DNA of 64,000 bases. It comes from Trinickia dinghuensis (GTDB lineage Bacteria > Pseudomonadota > Gammaproteobacteria > Burkholderiales > Burkholderiaceae). Below the pieces are notes generated by a model. That model searched no databases, was not told where the DNA came from, and saw nothing but the letters and a program-made list of their open reading frames with translations. Location: positions 1 through 64,000 of the forward strand of contig NZ_QRGA01000022.1 in NCBI RefSeq assembly GCF_003367175.1, in the 5' to 3' direction. Shown piece after piece: positions 53,871-63,790 of this stretch. Made by a program: the position numbers and the translations under genes. The stretch's first letter is position 1. Every line of letters starts with the position of its first letter.

Positions 53871-55418
53871 CTACTCCACCGACAGCTGCAAATGCAACTG
53901 CGAACGCGTCACGCTCCCGTCCACGGCATCGCCCGCCGAATCGCGCTCCAGCTGCGATTGCGGCGACAGCCGCGCGAGTTCGATCGCGTCGAGATACTGA
54001 GACGTGATATCGCCCGTGATGTAGTTGCCGTCGAAGCACGAGGCCTCGAAGTTCGTCAGCGCCGGATTGATGTCGCTGACGGCTTGCTTCAGTGCGTCGA
54101 CGTCCTGATAGACGAGATGATCGGCGCCGATGATCTTGGCGACATCCTCGTCCGTACGGCCGTGGGCAACGAGCTCGCTGCGCGTCGGCATATCGATGCC
54201 GTACACGTTCGGGTACTTCACGGGCGGCGCCGCCGAGGCGAAGATGACGCGCTTGGCACCCGCATCGCGCGCCATCTGCACGATCTCGTGCGACGTCGTG
54301 CCACGCACGATCGAATCGTCGACGATCAGCACGTTCTTGTCCTTGAACTCGATCGTCATCGCGTTCAGCTTCTGACGCACCGACTTCTTGCGCACCGCCT
54401 GGCCCGGCATGATGAACGTGCGGCCCACATAGCGGTTCTTGAAGAACCCTTCGCGGTATTCGACGCCAAGCTTGGCCGCCACCTGCATCGCCGCCGGACG
54501 CGACGAATCGGGAATCGGCATGACGACGTCGATCGGCACGTCAGGCAGCACGCGCTTGATCTTCTCGGCCAGATAATCGCCCATGCGCAGGCGCACGTTG
54601 TAGACGGACACGCCGTCGAGCACCGAGTCGGGACGCGCGAGATAAACGTATTCGAAGATGCAGGGATTCAGGCTGGGCTTGTCCGAGCACTGTTGGCTGT
54701 GCAGGTTGCCTTCGTTGTCGATGAAGATCGCTTCGCCCGGTGCCACATCGCGAACGAAATCGAAGCCGATGCCTTCGACGGCCACCGATTCCGACGCCAC
54801 GATCCATTCCACGCCTTGCTCCGTCTCGTGCTTGCCGATGCAAAGGGGACGGATGCCGAACGGATCGCGGAACGCGAGCAGGCCGTAGCCGGCGATCAGC
54901 GAAACGATCGCGTACGAACCGCGCACGCGGCGATGCACGCCGGCCACGGCCTTGAACACCGTGGCGGGTTCGAGCTGCAGCCCCGAGCTGGCCAACTGCA
55001 TCTCGTGCGCCAGCACGTTGAGCAGCACCTCGGTATCCGAGTTCGTGTTCACGTGGCGACGATCGATGCGGAACATCTCGTCTTTCAGCTGCTGCCAGTT
55101 CGTGAGATTGCCGTTATGCGCGAGGATGATGCCGAACGGCGCGTTCACGTAGAACGGCTGCGCTTCCTCTTCGCTCGATGCCGAGCCGGCCGTCGGATAA
55201 CGCACTTGGCCGATGCCGGCCGTGCCGGGCAGGCTGCGCATGTTGCGCGTGCGGAACACGTCGCGCACCATGCCGTTGGCCTTGTACATGTGGAACGTGC
55301 TGCCGTTCGCTGTCGCGATGCCGGCTGCGTCCTGGCCGCGATGCTGCAACAGCAGGAGGCTGTCGTAGATCAGCTGATTGACCGGGGAATGGGAGACTAC
55401 GCCTACGATGCCGCACAT
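53871..55418 (-). CDS. purF: Amidophosphoribosyltransferase
   Basis: A 515-residue enzyme catalysing the first committed step of purine synthesis (PRPP plus glutamine to phosphoribosylamine). ATG 55418 is chosen because Cys2 (MCGIVGVV) must be N-terminal after Met removal to act as the glutaminase nucleophile; AAGGA lies seven bases upstream. N-terminal Ntn domain (LLLQHRGQDAAGIA, AHNGNLTN), C-terminal phosphoribosyltransferase with the PRPP loop VLIVDDSIVRGTT. Last gene of the fimV-purF block, ending in a terminator. Confidence 0.97.
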   Translation of the reverse strand: MCGIVGVVSHSPVNQLIYDSLLLLQHRGQDAAGIATANGSTFHMYKANGMVRDVFRTRNMRSLPGTAGIGQVRYPTAGSASSEEEAQPFYVNAPFGIILAHNGNLTNWQQLKDEMFRIDRRHVNTNSDTEVLLNVLAHEMQLASSGLQLEPATVFKAVAGVHRRVRGSYAIVSLIAGYGLLAFRDPFGIRPLCIGKHETEQGVEWIVASESVAVEGIGFDFVRDVAPGEAIFIDNEGNLHSQQCSDKPSLNPCIFEYVYLARPDSVLDGVSVYNVRLRMGDYLAEKIKRVLPDVPIDVVMPIPDSSRPAAMQVAAKLGVEYREGFFKNRYVGRTFIMPGQAVRKKSVRQKLNAMTIEFKDKNVLIVDDSIVRGTTSHEIVQMARDAGAKRVIFASAAPPVKYPNVYGIDMPTRSELVAHGRTDEDVAKIIGADHLVYQDVDALKQAVSDINPALTNFEASCFDGNYITGDITSQYLDAIELARLSPQSQLERDSAGDAVDGSVTRSQLHLQLSVE

Positions 55419-55478
55419 GGCAGGGTCCTTCAAAAATACGAAAACATGGGCGCCGGCCGCGTGGCCGGCACTAGCGCC

Positions 55479-55973
55479 TCACACGCGAATGTACGCCGCG
55501 AGTGCCGGAGGCAGCAGGGGCTTCAACTCGCGCACGCCTTGCTCGGCGTAAGGCCGCAGCAGCGCATTGCGCCAAAATTCTTGCTTCGGCAGCTCGGTCA
55601 GCCCAGCCAGCGCCACGAGCAGCAGCACGAACACCGCACCGCGCACGATGCCGAACAGCAGGCCGAGCGAGCGATCCACGCCGCCCAAGCCGGTCACGGC
55701 CACGAGCCGCGCGATCAGCGCATTGGCCACGCTCGCCACGAGCACGACGCCGATCATGATCGCCGCGAATGCCAAGAGCCATTGCGTCAGCGAGCCGCCG
55801 GGCCAGTCGCTTGGAATATAGGGCACCAGGAGCTGGACGTAGCGGCAAGCCACAAAAAAAGCCACCACCCAACCGATCAACCCGAATATTTCAGACAACA
55901 AACCGCGCCACGCGCCGCGCAGCGCCGACAAACCGATGACGGCCAGCGCCGCGTAATCGAATGCGGTCAGCAT
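55479..55973 (-). CDS. cvpA: CvpA family membrane protein
   Basis: A 164-residue inner-membrane protein with four hydrophobic segments and the family start (FDYAALAVIGLSALRGAWRG, IFGLIGWVVAFFVA) and end (DRSLGLLFGIVRGAVFVLLL). CvpA homologues near purF are needed for colicin V production and bile or envelope stress tolerance in enterics. It lies seven bases after the SPOR gene and 60 bp before purF; co-transcription is likely. Confidence 0.93.
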   Translation of the reverse strand: MLTAFDYAALAVIGLSALRGAWRGLLSEIFGLIGWVVAFFVACRYVQLLVPYIPSDWPGGSLTQWLLAFAAIMIGVVLVASVANALIARLVAVTGLGGVDRSLGLLFGIVRGAVFVLLLVALAGLTELPKQEFWRNALLRPYAEQGVRELKPLLPPALAAYIRV

Positions 55974-55980
55974 CGAGCCG

Positions 55981-56841
55981 TCACTGCGCCGCGCTCGCCG
56001 TCAAACCGGCGTCGCGTACTTTCGCGATCGCGGCCGACGCGGCCGCCCGATCGGCGAACGGACCCGCTCGCAACAGCGTACGCGTCTTGCCGTCCGCTTG
56101 CTTGCGGTGCTCGATGTAGGCGGGCACGCCCGCGGCCTTGAGTTTCGTTTCCCACGCGCGAGCACTGGCGTCGTCGCCGAACACGCCGAGTTGCACAGCA
56201 AACCGTGCGCCGGCCGGCGCAGCCGGTGTACCCGAATCGGCAACGGCCGGGCTCGGCGACGGCAAGGCCGCCGCTTTGCTCGAGTGCGCCGATGGCGCCT
56301 GCTTGGCCGGCGCCGATTTAGCAGAGTCTGCTTGCTTGGATTGGGTTTGCGCAGCGGGAGCCGCTGCATTCGCTGCGGACTGCTGCGCCGCCTTGCCTTG
56401 GGCTGCCGCCGGAGCGGGCGCGGAAGCGATACCCGCTACCGCGTTGCCCGAGGCGCCGGCATCGCTCGTGTCGGGCGCCACACCGGCTTGGCTGTCGGCA
56501 TCGTTATCGTCCCGCGCACTCGGCGCCGCCGCCGCGGGGCGATTCGGGATATCGATGGCGATGTCGTCGGTAACGGGCTTCGGATGCGAATCGAGCACCA
56601 TCGGCAGGACCACGACCGCCGCCACCACGAGCGCGACCGCGCCGACGAGCCGCCGGCGGGCGCGCTGCTTTTCGGGCAGCGTGGGGTCGAGCAGCATCGC
56701 GTCGGCATCGCCGGCACGCTCGCTGCGACGGTTGCGCCGCGGCTCGCGCGTATCGAATGCCCCCCCGCTACGCGCGGATTTTGTGGCGGCACCCCGCCGG
56801 CGCGGTGCGTCGTCTTTCTTGCCGAACGAAAAAAATCCCAT
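55981..56841 (-). CDS. SPOR domain cell-division/envelope protein (DedD-like)
   Basis: A 286-residue bitopic membrane protein. ATG 56841 begins MGFFSFGKKDD; residues 1-65 are basic and cytosolic, one membrane helix lies at about 67-83 (LVGAVALVVAAVVVLPMVL), then a long Ala/Pro/Ser/Lys-rich periplasmic linker, and a SPOR domain at about 205-283 (FAVQLGVFGDDASARAWE, RTLLRAGPFADRAAASAAIA) which binds denuded septal peptidoglycan. Position between folC and cvpA matches dedD in enterobacteria. Ribosome site weak. Confidence 0.9.
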   Translation of the reverse strand: MGFFSFGKKDDAPRRRGAATKSARSGGAFDTREPRRNRRSERAGDADAMLLDPTLPEKQRARRRLVGAVALVVAAVVVLPMVLDSHPKPVTDDIAIDIPNRPAAAAPSARDDNDADSQAGVAPDTSDAGASGNAVAGIASAPAPAAAQGKAAQQSAANAAAPAAQTQSKQADSAKSAPAKQAPSAHSSKAAALPSPSPAVADSGTPAAPAGARFAVQLGVFGDDASARAWETKLKAAGVPAYIEHRKQADGKTRTLLRAGPFADRAAASAAIAKVRDAGLTASAAQ

Positions 56842-56887
56842 GAATCGCCGAGTTCGAGGGGGCGGCCATCCGTCTGGCACGCATCTG

Positions 56888-58198
56888 TCAATGTTGCCGA
56901 GACTTACGGTAGACCATCACACCGGCCACCGTATAGAAACTGCCGAAAACCGCGATTCTATCATCCTCTGTCGCCCGGCTCAGTGCGTCTTGAAACGCTT
57001 CCGCAGGCGTTTTGAAACATTCGATGCTGCTGTCCGGCCCTTCTTCCACGCCCACCTCCCGCAAGATCTTTTCCAGATCCTCGGCACGCGCGGCTCGGCC
57101 AAGCGGCAAATCGGTCACGCACCAATGATCGATCTCGTCTTTCAAATGCTTGACGACGCCCGCGATGTCCTTGTCGTGCATCGCGCCGAACACGGCGTAC
57201 GTGTAGCGGAAGAAACCCATGCTCCCCAAATTTTGGGCAAGCACGGCCGCCGCGTGCGGATTATGACCGACGTCGAGCACGACCGACGGCCGCCCCGGCA
57301 GCACCTGGAAGCGCCCGGGCAACTCGACGTTGGCCAGGCCGAGCCGCAGATCTTGCGCGGAAACGGGCAGCCGATCGCGCAACGCCTCGAGCGCCGCGAG
57401 CGCCGCCGACGTATTGATGAGCTGATTCGCGCCGCGCAGCGCCGGATAAGCAAGAGCGGAGCGCCGCAGCGTGGGGCCCACGTAGCTCCACTGCTGCCGC
57501 TCGCTGCCCGCCTGCCCTTCGTATCGGAAATCGCGCCCGAACAGCCACAGCTGCGCGCCGATCGCATTCGCGTGATCGATCAGCGTTTGCGGCGGCGCCG
57601 GGTCGGCGCAGATCGCCGGCCGTCCCGGACGGAAGATGCCGGCCTTCTCGAAGGCGATCTTCTCTCGCGTGTCACCCAGATATTCGGTGTGATCGATGTC
57701 GATGCTCGTCACGATCGCGCAGTCGGCGTCGATGATGTTGACGGCATCGAGCCGCCCGCCGAGTCCGACTTCGAGGATCACCGCATCGAGCGGGAGCGAG
57801 GCGTACAGGTGAAGAATCGCCAGCGTCGTGAATTCGAAGTACGTGAGCGAGACGGGCTCGGCAAAGCGCGTGCGCGCCGCCTCGACCGCCTCGAAATGCG
57901 GCAGTAGTTCTTCGTCGGTTGCATTACGGCCGTCGATGCGTGCGCGCTCGTTGAATTCGAGCAAATGCGGCGACGTATGGCAGCCGACGCGATAGCCGCC
58001 GGCACGCAGGATCGCCTCGAGCATCGCGCAGGTCGAGCCCTTGCCGTTCGTGCCGCCCACGGTGATGACGGGGCAGTCGAGCTTCAGCCCGAGCGCATCC
58101 TTCACCTTGCCGATGCGCGTGAGGCCCATGTCGATGCCGACCGGATGCGCCGACTCGAGATGCTCGAGCCAGGCGGCGAGAGAGGAAAAAGTAGTCAT
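56888..58198 (-). CDS. folC: Bifunctional dihydrofolate/folylpolyglutamate synthase
   Basis: A 436-residue Mur-ligase-family enzyme that adds glutamate to dihydropteroate and tetrahydrofolate. P-loop VGGTNGKGSTCAMLEA near residue 45, folate site SPHLLEFNERARIDG, VGLGGRLDAVNI and DIDHTEYLGDTREKIAFEKAGIFR. Normal length. It stands between accD and the SPOR gene, with 45-bp gaps to both, as usual in Burkholderiaceae. Confidence 0.96.
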   Translation of the reverse strand: MTTFSSLAAWLEHLESAHPVGIDMGLTRIGKVKDALGLKLDCPVITVGGTNGKGSTCAMLEAILRAGGYRVGCHTSPHLLEFNERARIDGRNATDEELLPHFEAVEAARTRFAEPVSLTYFEFTTLAILHLYASLPLDAVILEVGLGGRLDAVNIIDADCAIVTSIDIDHTEYLGDTREKIAFEKAGIFRPGRPAICADPAPPQTLIDHANAIGAQLWLFGRDFRYEGQAGSERQQWSYVGPTLRRSALAYPALRGANQLINTSAALAALEALRDRLPVSAQDLRLGLANVELPGRFQVLPGRPSVVLDVGHNPHAAAVLAQNLGSMGFFRYTYAVFGAMHDKDIAGVVKHLKDEIDHWCVTDLPLGRAARAEDLEKILREVGVEEGPDSSIECFKTPAEAFQDALSRATEDDRIAVFGSFYTVAGVMVYRKSRQH

Positions 58199-58243
58199 CC
58201 GAAGCCGCGGGCCGTCCCGCTTTGGTGCTGCAGCGTTTATCAG

Positions 58244-59116
58244 TTAGGCGACGGCGTCCGCGGGCTGGCGCGAGAGCAACGCGATGAGCCGCGCCAATTC
58301 CTCGCGCAGCTTACGGCGATCGACGATCATGTCGATCGCGCCCTTTTGCATCAGGAACTCGGCGCGCTGGAAGCCTTCCGGCAGCTTCTCGCGCACGGTC
58401 TGCTCGATCACGCGCGGGCCGGCGAAGCCGATCAGCGCCTTCGGCTCGGCAATGACCACATCGCCGAGGAACGCGAAGCTTGCCGATACGCCGCCCATCG
58501 TCGGGTCGGTCAGCACGGAGATGAACGGCAGCTTGGCGTCGGCCAGCTTGGTCAGCATCGCCGTCGTCTTTGCCATTTGCATCAGCGAGAGCAAGCTCTC
58601 CTGCATCCGCGCGCCGCCCGATGACGTGAAGCAAATGAAAGGCACCTGCTGCTCGAGCGCATTTTGCGCGCCGCGCGCGAAGCGCTCGCCGACGACCGAC
58701 CCCATCGAGCCGCCCATGAAGGCGAATTCGAAGCAGGAGACGACGACGGGCAGCGTGTGAATCGCGCCGCCCATCACGACCATCGCGTCGGTTTCGCCCG
58801 TATCGTCCATCGCATCCTTGATGCGATCGGGGTACTTGCGGCTGTCCTTGAACTTCAGGGCGTCGACCGGAACGATTTCCTGGCCGATCTCGTAGCGGCC
58901 TTCGGCATCGAGCAGCGCGTCCAGACGGGCGCGGGCGCCGATGCGCATGTGATGGCTGCATTTCGGACAAACGTGCAGATTCGCCTCGACGTCGTTGCGG
59001 TACAGCACCGCCTCGCAAGCCGGACACTTGACCCAAAGCCCCTCGGGGATGCCCTTGCGGCTCTTCGGATCGGTCTGTTTGATCTTAGGCGGCAGCAGTT
59101 TGTCGAGCCAGCTCAT
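58244..59116 (-). CDS. accD: Acetyl-CoA carboxylase carboxyltransferase subunit beta
   Basis: A 290-residue subunit of the cytosolic carboxyltransferase, forming malonyl-CoA for fatty acid synthesis with AccA encoded elsewhere. ATG 59116 (AAGGA upstream) gives the standard [12 protein letters not shown] start. The zinc ribbon has four cysteines ([17 protein letters not shown]); the crotonase-like core shows [19 protein letters not shown] and [16 protein letters not shown]. The 145-bp gap before it contains a 9-bp inverted repeat (59164-59172 and 59198-59206). Confidence 0.97.
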   Translation of the reverse strand: MSWLDKLLPPKIKQTDPKSRKGIPEGLWVKCPACEAVLYRNDVEANLHVCPKCSHHMRIGARARLDALLDAEGRYEIGQEIVPVDALKFKDSRKYPDRIKDAMDDTGETDAMVVMGGAIHTLPVVVSCFEFAFMGGSMGSVVGERFARGAQNALEQQVPFICFTSSGGARMQESLLSLMQMAKTTAMLTKLADAKLPFISVLTDPTMGGVSASFAFLGDVVIAEPKALIGFAGPRVIEQTVREKLPEGFQRAEFLMQKGAIDMIVDRRKLREELARLIALLSRQPADAVA

Positions 59117-59261
59117 CGTTTTTCCTTCAAATGTGTTGTTTCTTGCGCTTGTGGCGCTTAGGCCTCTCGCCGTCCGGCACCGATACAAGCCGCCCGCCGG
59201 CGAGAGAGCCGCGCACTCGGCGCATCCGGCCGGAGCCGATGCGTACGGGTGCGCCCCCGCG

Positions 59262-60062
59262 TCAGGCGGCGTCGAGCGCCTGGCGAATCTCGGCGACGAA
59301 GCTCGTCAGCGCCGCGGCGGCAGTCTGCGACGGCACTTCTTCGAGCAACTGAACCAGGCGGCTACCGATCACGACGGCATCGGCGACGTCCGCCACCGCA
59401 CGTGCCGTCGAGGCGTCCCGAATACCGAATCCGACCCCAACAGGCAACCGCACCTGCGACTTGATGGCCGGGATTTTACTCGCGATGCTGGAAACGTCCA
59501 GATTTGCCGCACCGGTCACCCCTTTGAGCGACACATAGTAGACGTAGCCGCTCGCCACTTTGCCGACGGCCGCGATCCGTTCGTCGGTGGATGTAGGTGC
59601 GAGCAAGAAGATCGGATCGATGTTCGCCGCGCGCATGCGCTCGGCAAACTCGGCCGATTCCTCGGGCGGATAGTCGACGGTCAGCACGCCGTCTACGCCC
59701 GCTTCGGCTGCCGCCGCCGCGAATGCGTCGACGCCCATCCGTTCGATCGGATTGGCATAGCCCATCAGGACGACCGGCGTCTTGGCATCTTGCTCGCGAA
59801 ACCGCTTCACGTCGGCGAGCACCTGCTTCAGCGTCACGCCCTTTTCAAGCGCGCGCTCGGACGATCGCTGGATGACGGGGCCGTCGGCCATCGGATCCGA
59901 GAACGGTACGCCGAGCTCGATGACGTCGGCGCCGCCGGCCACGAGCGCGTGCATGAACTCCACGGTGCGCGCCGGGTCGGGATAGCCGGCCGTGATGAAC
60001 GGGATCAAGCCTTTCTTGTTTTGTGCGGTCAGTGCCGCGAACTTCTGTTCGATACGGGACAT
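59262..60062 (-). CDS. trpA: Tryptophan synthase alpha subunit
   Basis: A 266-residue TIM-barrel subunit which cleaves indole-3-glycerol phosphate and channels indole to TrpB. Active-site acids are visible in [27 protein letters not shown] (catalytic Glu) and [12 protein letters not shown] (catalytic Asp); phosphate loop [16 protein letters not shown] lies upstream of ATG 60062. It is separated from trpB by a DNA methyltransferase gene. Confidence 0.97.
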   Translation of the reverse strand: MSRIEQKFAALTAQNKKGLIPFITAGYPDPARTVEFMHALVAGGADVIELGVPFSDPMADGPVIQRSSERALEKGVTLKQVLADVKRFREQDAKTPVVLMGYANPIERMGVDAFAAAAAEAGVDGVLTVDYPPEESAEFAERMRAANIDPIFLLAPTSTDERIAAVGKVASGYVYYVSLKGVTGAANLDVSSIASKIPAIKSQVRLPVGVGFGIRDASTARAVADVADAVVIGSRLVQLLEEVPSQTAAAALTSFVAEIRQALDAA

Positions 60063-60106
60063 GATGTCTTCTCTACCGATAAGTGCGATTTGCCGCGCCG
60101 TTTCGT

Positions 60107-60982
60107 TCAGGAGGCGACGGCGGGCGCGTCGGACGGTGCGCCGCTCAAAGCGGCCACGCGTTCGCGCGCGATCGCGCAGTAATTTTCATTGATCTCATAG
60201 CCGACGAATGCGCGCCCATGCCGTGCGCAAGCGACCGCCGTCGTACCGCTTCCCATGAATGGATCGAGAACGCGGCCGCCGGGCGGGCAGCTCGACAGCA
60301 CCATCCGCTCGACGATCTCCAACGGCTTTTGCGTCGGATGATCGACACGCTCGGCGTGCTGGCGATGCAGCCGCGAAACCGACCAGACGTCCTTCGGGTT
60401 GTAGCCGACTTCGAGCCACTTGCTGCCTTCGAAGAGCTTGCGCGAACGCGCCTTCTTCGTCGCCGCGTCGTACGGAATCCGCACCGGATCGAGATCGAAG
60501 TAATAGTCCTTCGATACCGCGAAAAACCCGATGTTGTCGTGCACGGAGGTAAAACGGCGCGTCGTGCCGCCCATGCTGGGCACACGCCGGTCCCAGATGA
60601 TCTCGTTGACCATCGTGAGCTTCGTCTTCAAGAACGAGAAGATTTCCGGCGCGTACTGCCAGGTGCAGAAGACGTAAAGCGAACCGCTCGCCTTCAGCTT
60701 CGGGACGGCCAACTCGAGCCAGCGACGCGTCCAGGCGAGAAAGTCCTCGCCCGAAAGCATGTCGGAATCGTTGCCGTAATCCTTGCCGAGCCCATACGGC
60801 GGATCGGAGACGATCAGGTCGATCGAGCCGTCGGGCAGCGCTTGCGCATCCGCCAGAAAATCGCGGTTGTGCAAGTCGATCGGCAGCCGCGGTGCGCTCG
60901 GCGGCACATTCGTCGTGCCGCCGAGCGCACCGCCCGCTGCCGCCGGCTGCGGCGCGTCGAATTCGTCGATGAGATCGCGCAT
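60107..60982 (-). CDS. Beta-class DNA methyltransferase (orphan, within trp operon)
   Basis: A 291-residue N6-adenine/N4-cytosine methyltransferase. The catalytic motif [13 protein letters not shown] (about residue 60) comes before the SAM motif [10 protein letters not shown] (about residue 243), with the target-recognition region between them, which is the beta-class order. [13 protein letters not shown] precedes motif I. No restriction endonuclease gene is adjacent, and the gene lies 20 bp after trpB and 44 bp before trpA, evidently in one transcript. A methylase at this locus is conserved in Burkholderiaceae; from memory the Ralstonia and Burkholderia orthologues are linked to GTWWAC methylation, which I cannot verify here. 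Confidence 0.92.
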   Translation of the reverse strand: MRDLIDEFDAPQPAAAGGALGGTTNVPPSAPRLPIDLHNRDFLADAQALPDGSIDLIVSDPPYGLGKDYGNDSDMLSGEDFLAWTRRWLELAVPKLKASGSLYVFCTWQYAPEIFSFLKTKLTMVNEIIWDRRVPSMGGTTRRFTSVHDNIGFFAVSKDYYFDLDPVRIPYDAATKKARSRKLFEGSKWLEVGYNPKDVWSVSRLHRQHAERVDHPTQKPLEIVERMVLSSCPPGGRVLDPFMGSGTTAVACARHGRAFVGYEINENYCAIARERVAALSGAPSDAPAVAS

Positions 60983-61002
60983 TGCCGATTAACGCTCGGA
61001 GC

Positions 61003-62205
61003 TCAGAGCACGAGGCCCGAACGTTCGGCGACCGTGTGCATATCCTTATCGCCGCGGCCCGACAAATTCACGAGCAAGTGCGTGTCGCGCGACAGCGTGG
61101 GCGCGATCTTCGCGGCATAAGCCAGCGCATGGCTCGACTCGAGCGCGGGGATGATGCCCTCGATCCGGCAGCAATCGTGGAACGCCTTGAGCGCTTCTTC
61201 GTCGGTGATGGCGACGTACTGCGCTCGGCCGCTGTCCTTCAGCCAAGCGTGTTCGGGGCCGACACCGGGGTAGTCCAAACCCGCCGAAATCGAATGCGTC
61301 TCGATGATCTGACCGTTCTCGTCCTGCAGCAGGTAGGTGCGATTGCCGTGCAGCACGCCGGGGGTGCCGCCCGTCAGCGACGCCGCGTGGCGCCCCGTCT
61401 CGATCCCGTCGCCAGCAGCCTCGACACCGACAAGCTTGACGGCCGTATCTTCGATGTACGGATAGAAGATGCCCATGGCATTGGAGCCGCCGCCGATGCA
61501 GGCGATCACCATGTCCGGCTGACGCCCGATGAGCTCGGGCATCTGCACGCGGCATTCGTCGCCGATCACGCGCTGGAAATCGCGCACCATCATCGGGTAC
61601 GGGTGCGGGCCGGCAACGGTGCCGATGATGTAGAACGTGCTTTCGACGTTCGTCACCCAGTCGCGCATCGCCTCGTTCAAGGCATCCTTGAGCGTGCGCG
61701 AACCCGATTCGACGGGAACGACCGTCGCGCCGAGCAGCTTCATCCGGTAGACGTTGGCCGCTTGCCGGCGCACGTCCTCGGAGCCCATGTAGACGACGCA
61801 CTCCATGCCGAAGCGCGCCGCGATCGTGGCGGTGGCCACGCCGTGCTGGCCCGCGCCGGTTTCGGCGATCACGCGCGGCTTGCCCATGCGCTTGGCGAGC
61901 AGGGCCTGGCCGATCACGTTGTTGACCTTGTGCGCGCCCGTGTGGTTGAGGTCTTCCCGCTTGAGGAAGACTTGCGCGCCGCCGAGCAGCTCGCTCCAGC
62001 GCTTGGCGTGATAAACCGGCGACGGACGGCCGACGAAGTACTTGAGCTCGCGCTCGTACTCGGCGATGAACTCGGGGTCTTTACTGTACTTTTCGTAGGA
62101 GATGCGCAGTTCGTCCAAAGCATGGACGAGCGTTTCGGCGACGAACGTGCCGCCGTAGGGGCCGAAGTGGCCTCGTTGATCAGGAAGGTTATACATGGTC
62201 GTCAC
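61003..62205 (-). CDS. trpB: Tryptophan synthase beta subunit
   Basis: A 400-residue PLP enzyme that joins indole and serine. PLP lysine in [18 protein letters not shown] (about residue 90), [28 protein letters not shown] phosphate loop, and the conserved C-terminal SGRGDKDM. Follows trpF by 52 bp. Full length. Confidence 0.97.
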   Translation of the reverse strand: MTTMYNLPDQRGHFGPYGGTFVAETLVHALDELRISYEKYSKDPEFIAEYERELKYFVGRPSPVYHAKRWSELLGGAQVFLKREDLNHTGAHKVNNVIGQALLAKRMGKPRVIAETGAGQHGVATATIAARFGMECVVYMGSEDVRRQAANVYRMKLLGATVVPVESGSRTLKDALNEAMRDWVTNVESTFYIIGTVAGPHPYPMMVRDFQRVIGDECRVQMPELIGRQPDMVIACIGGGSNAMGIFYPYIEDTAVKLVGVEAAGDGIETGRHAASLTGGTPGVLHGNRTYLLQDENGQIIETHSISAGLDYPGVGPEHAWLKDSGRAQYVAITDEEALKAFHDCCRIEGIIPALESSHALAYAAKIAPTLSRDTHLLVNLSGRGDKDMHTVAERSGLVL

Positions 62206-62257
62206 TCTTCGCAGCGGCGGCGTGGCGCGTGTTCGTGTGGCCGCGCCGCCTTGCCTG

Positions 62258-62977
62258 TCACCCGGCGTCCGCCTCGCGCACCGCGCGCACGAACGCCGCC
62301 ATTCGGGCGTGATCCTTCACGCCCCTGGCGCCCGGTACCTCGATGCCGCTGGAGACATCGACCGCGTACGGGCGCACGCGCCGAATGGCATCACCGACGT
62401 TTTGCGCGTTCAACCCACCACTCAAAACGGCCCGACGCGCGAGCTCTGCTGGAATAAGTGACCAATCGAATGTCTTCCCGCCGCCGCCATAGCCTTCGAC
62501 AAGGGTGTCGAGGAGCAAGCCGCCGGCTGTCGAATAGTTGAGCGCCAATTCTACCAAATCGGAAGGCCGCGTATTCGCCCCGATGCGCAGCGCGCGCAAC
62601 CACGGCAGCCCTGCCACGCTCGCAAGCTGTTCGCACTGCGCCGGCGTCTCGTCGCCGTGGAACTGAAGCATGGTCAGCGGCACGTTGCTCGTGACTTCCC
62701 CGATCCAGTCCGGCGTCGGATTCACGAACAAGCCGACGACGGAAACGAACGGCGGCAGCCCGGACGCGAGATCGATGGCCTCGGCCACGCCGACCGAGCG
62801 CGGGCTCGGCGGATAAAAGACGAAGCCGATCGCATCGGCGCCGAGCTCGACGGCCAGCTCGACGTCCGCCCGGCGCGACAAGCCGCACAACTTGACGCGC
62901 GTGCGCCCGGGGTTCGGGCCGGCAGCTTGCGGAACGGATTGAGAATCGGATTGAGAATCGGGGACAACGCTCGTCAT
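62258..62977 (-). CDS. trpF: Phosphoribosylanthranilate isomerase
   Basis: A 239-residue TIM-barrel isomerase of tryptophan synthesis. ATG 62977 (GAG..GAG upstream) starts four bases after the truA stop and gives an extra 25-residue Gln/Ser-rich leader (repeated SQSDSQS) before the conserved [11 protein letters not shown] with the catalytic Cys; the catalytic Asp lies in [19 protein letters not shown]. The end has [17 protein letters not shown]. Full length. Confidence 0.95.
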   Translation of the reverse strand: MTSVVPDSQSDSQSVPQAAGPNPGRTRVKLCGLSRRADVELAVELGADAIGFVFYPPSPRSVGVAEAIDLASGLPPFVSVVGLFVNPTPDWIGEVTSNVPLTMLQFHGDETPAQCEQLASVAGLPWLRALRIGANTRPSDLVELALNYSTAGGLLLDTLVEGYGGGGKTFDWSLIPAELARRAVLSGGLNAQNVGDAIRRVRPYAVDVSSGIEVPGARGVKDHARMAAFVRAVREADAG

Positions 62978-62981
62978 AAGC

Positions 62982-63779
62982 TCACTCGCTCCAAATACCG
63001 CTCCAAGGCACGCTGCCGAGGGGCGCGGGCGGCACCGCAAAGGCCTCGGGGTAGGCCACGTGGGCCAGATAAAGACCCTCGGGCATGAAGGTCGGCGCGG
63101 CGCGATCGCGATTGCGGCTCGCCAGCACGTCCGCCAGCCACGACACGGGATGGCGGCCCCGGCCGACGGCCACGAGCGAGCCCATCAGGTTGCGAACCAT
63201 ATGATGCAGGAACGCGTTCGCCCGAAAGCGAAAATGGATCATATCGCCGGCCTGCCGGATGTCGATTTGATAAAGATGCTTGACCGGCGTCTTCGCCTGG
63301 CACTCGGACGAGCGAAACGCCGAAAAGTCGTGCTCGCCGATCAGACACTGCGCCGCCGCACGCATCGCGTCGACATCGAGCGGCGTATGAATCCAGCCGG
63401 CGCGGCCCGTCAGCATCGGCGAACGCACCGGATTGACGTACAGCACGTAGTAGTAAGTGCGTTCGAACGCGGAAAACCGGGCGTGAAAATCGTCCGGCAT
63501 CCGTTTGGCCCAAAGCACGGCCACCGTGGACGGCAAAAAGGCGTTCGTGCCGCGCACCCACGAGAAATCCTCGCGGTCGAGGTCCGTGTCGAAGTGCGCG
63601 ACCTGCCCGAGGCCGTGCACGCCCGTATCGGTGCGGCCCGCGACGATCGTGTGCAGCGGCTTGCAGGCGAAGTCGGCCAGCGCCCGCTCGAGCGCGTCCT
63701 GCACAGTCTTGCCGTGCGGCTGCGACTGCCAGCCGCAAAACGCCGTGCCGTCGTACTGAATCCCGAGAGCGATGCGCAT
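62982..63779 (-). CDS. truA: tRNA pseudouridine(38-40) synthase
   Basis: A 265-residue TruA, acting on positions 38-40 of the tRNA anticodon arm. The catalytic Asp is in [18 protein letters not shown] (about residue 53); [20 protein letters not shown] opens the protein, and [19 protein letters not shown] is the conserved C-terminal helix. It stands 11 bp after fimV and four bases before trpF. Confidence 0.96.
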   Translation of the reverse strand: MRIALGIQYDGTAFCGWQSQPHGKTVQDALERALADFACKPLHTIVAGRTDTGVHGLGQVAHFDTDLDREDFSWVRGTNAFLPSTVAVLWAKRMPDDFHARFSAFERTYYYVLYVNPVRSPMLTGRAGWIHTPLDVDAMRAAAQCLIGEHDFSAFRSSECQAKTPVKHLYQIDIRQAGDMIHFRFRANAFLHHMVRNLMGSLVAVGRGRHPVSWLADVLASRNRDRAAPTFMPEGLYLAHVAYPEAFAVPPAPLGSVPWSGIWSE

Positions 63780-63790
63780 GGCCGGTCGCG

